Origin: Salinicola socius
GTDB taxonomy: Bacteria; Pseudomonadota; Gammaproteobacteria; Pseudomonadales; Halomonadaceae
Direction: 5' to 3'
NCBI RefSeq assembly: GCF_001937195.1
Contig: NZ_MSDO01000002.1
Location: 1 to 64,000 of the forward strand
Length of the DNA: 64,000 bases
In this document: positions 57,758-64,000 of the stretch, one piece after another
Layout: each line of letters opens with the position of its first letter
Position numbering within the stretch: the stretch's first letter is position 1
Program-made: the position numbers and the translations under genes
Notes under the pieces: generated by a model
The model's input: only the letters and a program-made list of their open reading frames with translations
The model's database searches: none
Told to the model about the DNA's origin: nothing

Positions 57758-58294
57758 ATGGCTGCGTACGAAGAGGAAACCGCCAGGCCGCGGATGCTCA
57801 ATCTGCTGATCGGGGTCACGTTGATGACGATCGTCATCGCGCTCTGGTATCTGCTCGACTACTACTACCTGCGTGAGTCGACCCGCGACGTGACCTGGTA
57901 TCCACCGGCGCAGGGCTGCGACCTGCTGGACGGTGGATGCCATGCCAGCCTGGGGATCGACGCCTCGCTGGCGTTCGCGCTGCAGGAGGCCCGGGACGAG
58001 ACGGGAACGCTGACGTTCGAAGCTCGCGTTGACGGTCGTGCGCCGCAAACGGTGACGGTCCAGTTCATCGGTCGCGAAATGAACGTGCAGTCGCGACGGC
58101 TCTCGTTACGGGCGAAGGGGGATGGACGCTTCGTGGGGGAGGGGAATCTGGGGCTCTGCAGCGCTCACGTGAACGCCTGGCGAGCCCAGGTGGTGGTGTT
58201 GAGCGATCATGGCTTGAAGGGGAGCTGGTTCGATTTCGACAGCCGTGACCTGGGTGGAGTGCCAATAGGACGAGGCGACAAGCGCTGCCTGTAA
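57758..58294 (+). CDS. Membrane-anchored hypothetical protein
   Basis: 178 aa. One N-terminal membrane helix (about 14-35, LNLLIGVTLMTIVIALWYLL), then a periplasmic domain with several Cys (QGCDLLDGGCH, GLCSAH, final KRCL), and mostly beta pattern. Similar proteins are annotated as hypothetical in gammaproteobacteria; I do not recognise a domain. A 15-bp perfect stem follows the stop. Confidence 0.7.
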   Translation: MAAYEEETARPRMLNLLIGVTLMTIVIALWYLLDYYYLRESTRDVTWYPPAQGCDLLDGGCHASLGIDASLAFALQEARDETGTLTFEARVDGRAPQTVTVQFIGREMNVQSRRLSLRAKGDGRFVGEGNLGLCSAHVNAWRAQVVVLSDHGLKGSWFDFDSRDLGGVPIGRGDKRCL

Positions 58295-58296
58295 AC

Positions 58297-58332
58297 GCCG
58301 ACGCCGGTCAGGAGTCAACCTGACCGGCGTCG
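58297..58332. terminator. Perfect 15-bp stem between convergent genes
   Basis: CCGACGCCGGTCAGG-AGTCAA-CCTGACCGGCGTCGG, in the gap between a plus-strand and a minus-strand gene end. No T-run, so it may be a mRNA 3'-end stabiliser or a weak terminator. Confidence 0.5.
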
Positions 58333-58367
58333 GATGAGGCAGTGACAGAGGGCCACGGGGTCAGCGT

Positions 58368-59114
58368 TTAGTTGCCGCTGTCGTCGCCGTCATCGCTGCT
58401 GTCGCTGTCCGCATCATCGGGGTTGATGGCGAGGAGTTCGACCTTGAACTGCAGCGCCTGGTTGGGACCGATGGGGCCGCCGGTACCGGCCGGGCCATAG
58501 GCCAGGTCGGAGGGTACGGCGATCTTCCAGGTGTCGCCGACGTGCATCATCTTCAGCGCTTCCTGCCAGCCGGGAATGACCTGGTCGACCTTGAACGAGA
58601 TCGGTTCGCCACGCTTGTAGGAGCTGTCGAAGACGGTGCCGTCCGGCAGGGTGCCTTCGTAGTTGACGCGGACGGTATCGTCGGCGCTCGGAGATTCGCC
58701 GTCACCGGATTCGAGGACTTCGTACTGCAGGCCGGAATCCGTGGTCTTCACGCCATCTTTCTCGGCGTTTTCTTTCAGGAAGGCCTCGCTCTTCTTGCGA
58801 TTCTCGTCCGCGACTTTCTTCTGCTCGGCCTTCTGCTCGGCGACCTTCTTCTGCTGGTACTGGGTCAGCGTGGTGCTGATCTCGTCCTGGGTCATCTGCA
58901 GGTCGTCATCACCGTAGACGTCCTTGATGGCTGCCGCGAAGGCGTCGACGTCGAGATCCTTGATGTCCTTGGACAGACCCTGGCCGAGCGTGGCACCGAT
59001 GCTGTAGCTGAGCTTCGCCTGGTCATTGTCGAGATCGACCTTGTCCTGGGCAAAGGCCGTCAGCGGCAGGGTCATGATGCTGCCGAGGGCGACGGCGGTT
59101 ACCAAACGTTTCAT
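58368..59114 (-). CDS. FKBP-type peptidyl-prolyl isomerase (FkpA-like)
   Basis: 248 aa. Signal peptide ending AFA, N-terminal dimerisation helices (LSYSIGATLGQGL, LTQYQQKKVAEQKAEQKK), then a FKBP domain with VRVNYEGTLPDGTVFDSSYKRGEP and DLAYGPAGTGGPIGPNQALQFKVELL. The acidic Asp/Ser tail (DDADSDSSDDGDD) is unusual and fits a halophile. Periplasmic folding catalyst. ATG 59114 follows AAGGAG. Confidence 0.92.
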   Translation of the reverse strand: MKRLVTAVALGSIMTLPLTAFAQDKVDLDNDQAKLSYSIGATLGQGLSKDIKDLDVDAFAAAIKDVYGDDDLQMTQDEISTTLTQYQQKKVAEQKAEQKKVADENRKKSEAFLKENAEKDGVKTTDSGLQYEVLESGDGESPSADDTVRVNYEGTLPDGTVFDSSYKRGEPISFKVDQVIPGWQEALKMMHVGDTWKIAVPSDLAYGPAGTGGPIGPNQALQFKVELLAINPDDADSDSSDDGDDSGN

Positions 59115-59201
59115 GCAAACTCCTTGAGTCGGAAAGGAAACCGATGCTGGCCAGAATCGGGAAAGAAGCCTCAAACACCGGTGGGTAGTCGTGCTGTGAC
59201 T

Positions 59202-59714
59202 CTAACAGGTGGGTTTTGGTTCCGCATCCGGGGCATCGATTATCCAGCGCGCCAGCAGATCGCGTAACGGCGGGTAAGCCTCGGCGGTGACCTCGCGTAG
59301 CACGCGACAGGAATCTAATGCCTGTTTGAGGGGGGCATCCGGCGCGGCCCCGATCGTGGGCAGCGCCGCCAGTTGCGTCAGCATCTCGCGCTCGGCGTAG
59401 AGCTCCGCCTGCTTCAGCGCCTGGCGCAACGACTCCAGCCGGGGCCGATGCTGCACCTCGATTTTCAGCGTTCGGCGGCGTTCGCGCAGCGGTAGGGTCA
59501 TTTCCCGTTGCCAGCGTCTCGCGTCGGCCAGGGCGTGGTCGGCCTTGGGATCCGGGCGCTGGCGGCGTTCGCTCAGCCAGGCGATCCACAGCAATTCGCA
59601 GACATCCCAGCCGTGTTCATCCTGCAGCGTCAGGCATTCGGCTTCGACGCCGGGGCGGGCGTATCGCGACAGCGCGTAGGACCATAGCGAGGCAGCGGCG
59701 TCGGTGGCTGACAT
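59202..59714 (-). CDS. TIGR02444-family protein (DUF2390)
   Basis: 170 aa. Starts MSATDAAASLWSYALSRYARPGVEAECLTLQDEHGWDVCELLWIAWLS, the N-terminal signature of TIGR02444 proteins; the rest is helical. Divergent from and next to the ABC-F gene, an association seen in other gammaproteobacteria. The function is unknown. ATG 59714 fits the family start. Confidence 0.8.
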   Translation of the reverse strand: MSATDAAASLWSYALSRYARPGVEAECLTLQDEHGWDVCELLWIAWLSERRQRPDPKADHALADARRWQREMTLPLRERRRTLKIEVQHRPRLESLRQALKQAELYAEREMLTQLAALPTIGAAPDAPLKQALDSCRVLREVTAEAYPPLRDLLARWIIDAPDAEPKPTC

Positions 59715-59781
59715 GGCATTCCAACCCGATGGTGGATGGCTGGTAGAATGAGCGCCCATTTGACGCGCCCTGGAGCCCGGC

Positions 59782-61710
59782 ATGATCGCATTTCGCCAAC
59801 TCGCCCTGCAACGCGGCACCCGACGACTGTTCGAAGGGGCCGATCTGGTGCTGCACGAGGGCCAGAAGGTCGGTATCGTCGGTGCCAACGGTGCCGGCAA
59901 GTCGAGCCTGTTCGCCCTGATCCGGGGTGAGCTCGGCGCCGATACCGGCAGCGTGGAGATTGCCGGCGGCAAGCGGATTGCCCACATGGCGCAGGAGGTC
60001 TCGGCCATCGAGCGCCCGCTGGTGGAGTACGTGCTCGATGGAGACGTCGCCCTGCGCGAGACCGAAGCGGCACTGGCCGAGGCACAGGCCAACGGCGAGA
60101 TGCAGCGCGAGGCGGGTCTGCACGGCCAGATCGAGGCGCTCGACGGCTACACGGCACGGTCCCGCGCCGAGCAGCTGCTGGCCGGGCTGGGATTCGCCCA
60201 GGACGATCTCTACCGGCCGCTGGCGGCGTTCTCCGGCGGCTGGCGGATGCGTGTCGGTCTGGCCCGGACGCTGTTCACGCCATCGGAGATCATGCTGCTC
60301 GACGAGCCGACCAACCACCTGGATCTGGACGCGCTGCTGTGGCTCGAGCAGTGGCTGACGCGCTATCCCGGCACGCTGATGCTGATCTCTCACGACCGCG
60401 ACTTTCTCGATGCCGTCTGCGATCACATCCTGCATATCGATCAAGGCCAGCTGGTGCTCTATCGCGGCCATTACAGCGCTTTCGAGCGCGCCCGTGCCGA
60501 GCGCCAGACACAGCAGCAGGCGGCGTTCGAGAAACAGCAGGCGAGGCGCGCCGAGATCGAAGGGTTCGTCGAGCGCTTTCGGGCCAAGGCGACCAAGGCG
60601 CGTCAGGCCCAGAGCCGGTTGAAGATGCTCGAGCGCATGGAGACCATTGCCGCGGCGCGGGTCGATTCGCCGTTTCGCTTTCAACTGCCGTGTGCCGACA
60701 AGACCTCGACGCCGCTGCTGTCGCTGGATCAGGCCGCGCTGGGGTATTCCGATCGCACCATTCTCGCGGGGGTGAAGGTATCGATTCTGCCCGGTGAGCG
60801 TATCGGTCTGCTGGGGCCCAACGGTGCGGGCAAATCGACGCTGATCAAGACATTGATCGGGGATCTGCAGCCCCTCTCCGGCACGCGTGTGCCGGGAGAC
60901 AATCTGGTGGTCGGCTACTACGCCCAGCATCAGTTGGAGCACCTGGATATCGGTGCGACGCCGTTCACCCATGTGCAGCGGCTTTCCCCCACCGCCAGCG
61001 ATCTGTCGATTCGCAATTTCCTGGGTGGATTCGGCTTCCGTGGCGACGACGTGTTCGGCGACGTATCGCGGTTTTCCGGCGGCGAGAAGGCGCGTCTGGC
61101 ACTATCGCTGGTCGCCTGGGAAAAGCCCAATCTGTTGCTGCTCGACGAACCGACCAACCACCTCGATCTGGACATGCGAGAGGCGCTGGCCGAGGCGCTG
61201 GCGGAGTATGAAGGTGCGGTGATCATCGTCTCCCACGACCGCCATCTACTGCGGGCCAGCGTCGATACCTTCTGGCGCGTCGCCGAAGGACGGGTCGAGC
61301 CGTTCGATGGCGATCTCGATGATTACCACCTGTGGCTCAAGTCCCGCGAGGCGGAACGTCGGCGCGACCTGAAGCAGGAAGCGCGCCAGGAAAAAGGCGC
61401 GGCGGATGGCGGCGATCGCAAGGCGGCCCGGCGCGCAGCCGCCGAACGGCGCGAGCAGATGAAGCCGCTGCGCAAGCAGCGCGATGCCGCGGAGAAGACG
61501 CTCGACAAGGCCCAGAGTGCACTGTCGGCGCTGGAAGCCCAGCTGGCGAATCCGGACCTCTATGAGGCCGGTCGCAAGGACGAGCTGGCACGACTGGTTC
61601 GCGAACAGGGCGAACGTCAGGCCGAGGTGGAGCGGCTCGAGAGCGAATGGATGGCGGCGGAAGAGGCGCTGGAAACGCTGGAGGCGGAGCTGATACAGGC
61701 GGAATCCTGA
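59782..61710 (+). CDS. ABC-F ATPase (YheS-like)
   Basis: 642 aa soluble twin-ATPase. Domain 1: GANGAGKSSLF, FSGGWRMRVGLARTLF, LLDEPTNHLDLDAL. Linker with charged coil at about 240-305. Domain 2: GPNGAGKSTLIKTL, FSGGEKARLALSL, LLDEPTNHLDLDMREAL. C-terminal coiled coil (about 530-640). Ribosome-associated translation factor of the YheS/Uup type; no membrane domain. Confidence 0.93.
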   Translation: MIAFRQLALQRGTRRLFEGADLVLHEGQKVGIVGANGAGKSSLFALIRGELGADTGSVEIAGGKRIAHMAQEVSAIERPLVEYVLDGDVALRETEAALAEAQANGEMQREAGLHGQIEALDGYTARSRAEQLLAGLGFAQDDLYRPLAAFSGGWRMRVGLARTLFTPSEIMLLDEPTNHLDLDALLWLEQWLTRYPGTLMLISHDRDFLDAVCDHILHIDQGQLVLYRGHYSAFERARAERQTQQQAAFEKQQARRAEIEGFVERFRAKATKARQAQSRLKMLERMETIAAARVDSPFRFQLPCADKTSTPLLSLDQAALGYSDRTILAGVKVSILPGERIGLLGPNGAGKSTLIKTLIGDLQPLSGTRVPGDNLVVGYYAQHQLEHLDIGATPFTHVQRLSPTASDLSIRNFLGGFGFRGDDVFGDVSRFSGGEKARLALSLVAWEKPNLLLLDEPTNHLDLDMREALAEALAEYEGAVIIVSHDRHLLRASVDTFWRVAEGRVEPFDGDLDDYHLWLKSREAERRRDLKQEARQEKGAADGGDRKAARRAAAERREQMKPLRKQRDAAEKTLDKAQSALSALEAQLANPDLYEAGRKDELARLVREQGERQAEVERLESEWMAAEEALETLEAELIQAES

Positions 61711-61776
61711 CCCATTCCCGAGACCTGTCGCGACCGTCTACACTGGGGATGAACGTCGGACTCAAGGAGAGATTTC

Positions 61777-62007
61777 ATGCCTTACGATTTCCGTGACGAT
61801 ATCCCCGACAGCGCGCGCAAGGTGCTGCCACCGCACGCTCGCACTATCTACAAGGAAGCGTTCAACAGCGCCTGGGAGCAGTACAAGAGCCCCGAGGCCC
61901 GGCGCGGCGACAGTTCTCGGGAGGAGGCCGCTCATGCCGTGGCCTGGAAAGCCGTCGAGGCGAAGTATCGAAAAGGCGACGACGGCAACTGGCATCCGAA
62001 GTCCTGA
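61777..62007 (+). CDS. ChaB family protein
   Basis: 76 aa. MPYDFRDDIPDSARKVLPPHARTIYKEAFNSAWEQY is the ChaB signature, ending KYRKGDDGNWHPKS. Associated with the ChaA cation antiporter in E. coli; a direct role is unclear. It lies 66 bases after the ABC-F gene. Confidence 0.88.
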   Translation: MPYDFRDDIPDSARKVLPPHARTIYKEAFNSAWEQYKSPEARRGDSSREEAAHAVAWKAVEAKYRKGDDGNWHPKS

Positions 62008-62033
62008 AGACGGGCTTCGATCACGCCCGCATT

Positions 62034-62162
62034 GGCGCCGTGGTCGATCAGCGCCGGCTTCGGGGCGCCGTGGTCGATCAGTGCCGGTTTCAGGGCGCCG
62101 TGGTCGATTAGCGCCGGCTTCAGGGCGCCGTGGTCGATCAGCGCCGGCTTCGGGGCGCCGTA
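62034..62162. repeat. 30-bp tandem repeat, 4.3 units
   Basis: Units at 62034-62063, 62064-62093, 62094-62123, 62124-62153 and a partial. Each begins GGCGCCGTGGTCGATCAGCG (with minor changes). It is intergenic between ChaB and SDR and shares GATC-GCGCCGG-like core words with the 17-bp repeat at 55501. Confidence 0.9.
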
Positions 62163-62205
62163 GAGAGCAACGCCGCCTGGATGAGCGCAATCCCTGCCGT
62201 CCAGC

Positions 62206-62982
62206 TCACTCGGCGTAGATCATCTTTTTGCTCATCCCTCCATCCACACTGATGTGCTGACCGGTGATGAATCCTGCCTTGTCGCTGGCGAGAAAGGCGA
62301 CCGTGGCGGCAACGTCGGCCGGCTCGCCGACGCGTCCGACCGGATGCTGGTCTCGATCGATGGCGCGATGCGCTGGCGTATTGCGTTGGCTGGCCTTTTG
62401 CCAGGGACCGGTCTCGATCCAGCCCGGACAGATGGCGTTGACCCGGATATCCGGGCCCAGGCTCACCGCCAGCGCGTGGGTCATCGACAGCAGGCCACCC
62501 TTGGCGGCGGCGTAGGACTCGCAGTGGGGTTCCGACTGCAGCGCCCGGGTCGAGGCGATGTTGACGATGGCGCCGCGACGCTGGCGCAGGCCGGGAACGG
62601 CGGCGCGCGTGCACAGGAAAGCGCCGGTCAGGTGGCTCTCCTGCCAGATCCGCCAGTCCGCGAGCGCCAGCTCCTCGATCGGGCCGCAGACCGGATCGGC
62701 GACGCCGGCGTTGTTGACCAGCAGATCCACGCCCGTGGATTGATCGTTCTCCAGCTGCCAGTCCGACAGATGGAAAAAGGCCTCCTTGACCTGCAACTCG
62801 TCGCTGACGTCGACGACCATGGTCAGAAGCGTTGCCGCGGGATGGGTCTCGTCGAGTTCCGCCACGGCTTCCGCGTCGCGATCCAGGGCGGCGACTCGCC
62901 AGCCCTCTTTCAGCAGTAGCTCCGTCGTGGCACGTCCGATGCCCTGGGCACCGCCGGTGATGATGGCGAGGGGATGAGTCAT
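62206..62982 (-). CDS. Short-chain dehydrogenase/reductase
   Basis: 258 aa. NAD(P) motif TGGAQGIGRA, NNAGVAD, catalytic Ser in VNIASTRA and YAAAK. C-terminal GQHISVDGGMSKKMIYAE. Like polyol or sugar dehydrogenases (SDR_c). No neighbour indicates a substrate. Confidence 0.88.
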   Translation of the reverse strand: MTHPLAIITGGAQGIGRATTELLLKEGWRVAALDRDAEAVAELDETHPAATLLTMVVDVSDELQVKEAFFHLSDWQLENDQSTGVDLLVNNAGVADPVCGPIEELALADWRIWQESHLTGAFLCTRAAVPGLRQRRGAIVNIASTRALQSEPHCESYAAAKGGLLSMTHALAVSLGPDIRVNAICPGWIETGPWQKASQRNTPAHRAIDRDQHPVGRVGEPADVAATVAFLASDKAGFITGQHISVDGGMSKKMIYAE

Positions 62983-63082
62983 GATCGTGATTCCTTTCGT
63001 CGCGGCTCGCGGCCGCTATTCCCTGTCGTATGTGGCGCCGCCCATTCTGGCGATCACCATTGCTGCCCGAGTCGCCTCAGAA

Positions 63083-63232
63083 CCTACGCTCTGTCTGAAA
63101 AATGCCTGCGCTCGCCCATACGGCGTTAAAAATTGACTCAAAATGCTCATTTACACCTCGTAAACTCCGCTTTTTCGTCAATTTTTGCCTAGTCTGGGCA
63201 TCGCTCGCCGATTTTTCAGACAGAGCTTAGGT
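63083..63232. repeat. Palindromic intergenic element, copy 2
   Basis: 150 bases bounded by inverted repeats: ACCTA-C-GCTCTGTCTGAAAAAT at the left and its complement, with one mismatch, at the right. The inner 16-bp arms (63089-63104 and 63211-63226) are perfect. Inside are ATTGAC/GTCAAT and the conserved GTAAATGAGCATTTT/AGCGGAGTTTAC core also in copy 1 at 40031. The right arm overlaps the dtd stop codon. Confidence 0.88.
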
Positions 63233-63664
63233 CTCCAGCATGAAGGTCACCGGACCGTCGTTGATCAGCTCGATCTGCATGTCGGCGCCGAAGCGGCCGC
63301 TCGCCACCGCCGGCCATGCCTGCCCGGCCTGCGCCACCAGATAGTGAAACATCGCTTGAGCGTGATCTGGCGACGCGGCGCCGGAGAAACTGGGTCTCAA
63401 GCCTTTGTCGGTTGCCGCTACCAGCGTGAACTGGGATACCAGCAGCAGCCCGCCGTCGATCTGTTGCAGGTTGCAGTTCATCCGTGCCTCGCCATCGGCG
63501 AACACGCGGTAGTGCAGCAGCTTGTGAAGCATGCGATCGACATGGCTCCGGTCGTCCCCGGCGGAAATACCGATGAACGCGAGTAAGCCTTGATCGATGC
63601 TGCCGATCCTCTCCCCCTCGACGCTCACCGACGCCCGACTGACTCGCTGAATCAGAGCTCGCAT
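63227..63664 (-). CDS. dtd: D-aminoacyl-tRNA deacylase
   Basis: 145 aa. Conserved SQFTLVAATDKGLRPSF (Ser-Gln active-site motif) and NDGPVTFMLET (Gly-Pro cis motif), the two signatures of DTD. Removes D-amino acids from mischarged tRNA. The N-terminus MRALIQRVSRASV is canonical. Functionally it complements the D-amino-acid catabolic module at 3.7-9.6 kb. The stop lies within the palindromic element. Confidence 0.95.
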   Translation of the reverse strand: MRALIQRVSRASVSVEGERIGSIDQGLLAFIGISAGDDRSHVDRMLHKLLHYRVFADGEARMNCNLQQIDGGLLLVSQFTLVAATDKGLRPSFSGAASPDHAQAMFHYLVAQAGQAWPAVASGRFGADMQIELINDGPVTFMLET

Positions 63665-64000
63665 GGCATTTTGGTCTCACCTGAAATCGGGTTGGAGGGT
63701 GGGCGAAAGACTATCACGCCGAGCCGTTGATGGAATGATCGAGATTAATAGCCTGCAAAGCGTTATTGAAAGCAGACGCTACGAGAACGTATGTTTATGT
63801 TACCAGCGTTTCGGAGGATTTGGGGGTGGCCTGGTCGGGGTGACATTCGGTGGCATGACGAAGCTCGAGCCCGAACGGCGTGCGCCACAGACGGCGGGAA
63901 ACCGCCCCAGGGCGAAATTGTCATGGTTCAATAAAGCCTTTGACGCCCGCCGCTTGGGTGGTGCTACTATCCTGAAGGATCGATCTGCCATAAATTGTCA
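63665..64000. other. Terminal noncoding stretch
   Basis: 336 bases without a convincing gene. Near the right edge TTGACG (about 63940) and TACTAT (about 63965) form a promoter-like pair with a long 19-base spacer, reading out of the window. A 63-residue minus-strand frame at 63800-63991 was judged spurious. Confidence 0.4.

Noticed and set aside
63800-63991. 63-residue minus-strand frame near the right edge
   Set aside because: No ribosome site, Pro/Arg-rich translation, and no resemblance to known small proteins.

Overview
The window looks like chromosome from a G+C-rich gammaproteobacterium. The most likely family is Halomonadaceae (Halomonas/Salinicola type). That placement is an inference from gene content and protein character (finR-fpr, glcB, xseB-ispA-dxs, an ABC-F gene beside a TIGR02444 gene, Aap-type amino-acid uptake, D-amino-acid genes); no rRNA or other marker gene is present. 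No tRNA, rRNA or CRISPR array was seen.

Left edge (1-3.6 kb): the tail of a type VI secretion VgrG fused to a class 3 lipase, followed by an ankyrin-repeat lipoprotein that is the probable immunity protein. Next is an orphan Tox-REase-5 nuclease toxin with an Imm52-like immunity gene. The lipase and ankyrin parts are visibly A+T-richer than the VgrG core. From 3.7 to 9.6 kb lies a coherent D-amino-acid module: RpiR regulator, N-acyl-D-amino-acid deacylase, RidA and a sodium/solute symporter on the minus strand, and a divergent D-serine-dehydratase-like deaminase.

The 9.6-13.8 kb stretch is scarred. It holds an IclR-like operator, a string of four hairpins ending in a terminator (candidate small RNA), a collapsed group II intron starting on the first base after that terminator, a headless and frameshifted GcvT-like gene, an intact ammonium transporter behind a sigma-54 promoter, and a broken XRE-cupin regulator. 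I read this as a decayed nitrogen or C1 catabolic cluster.

The remainder is mostly ordinary core chromosome: DUF481 and TonB outer-membrane proteins, serA, xseB-ispA-dxs, djlA, a TetR-controlled SMR pair, an ABC exporter, ribA, hemE, the aapJQMP-ridA operon, finR/fpr, glnK-amt-glnK, ubiK, comM, glcB, a sodium:alanine symporter, thiS-thiG, trmB, an ABC-F gene and dtd.

Two regulatory threads connect distant parts. Sigma-54 (-24/-12) promoters precede all three nitrogen-uptake units (amt at 11.5 kb, aapJQMP at 32.8 kb, glnK-amt at 42.3 kb), two of them with NtrC-like sites. A perfect TGGAAA-N3-TTTCCA palindrome of the IclR type precedes both glcB and the candidate small RNA. A roughly 130-150 bp palindromic element occurs twice, each copy overlapping the stop codon of a gene. 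Short tandem repeats recur in gene-end spacers and inside the dxs linker.
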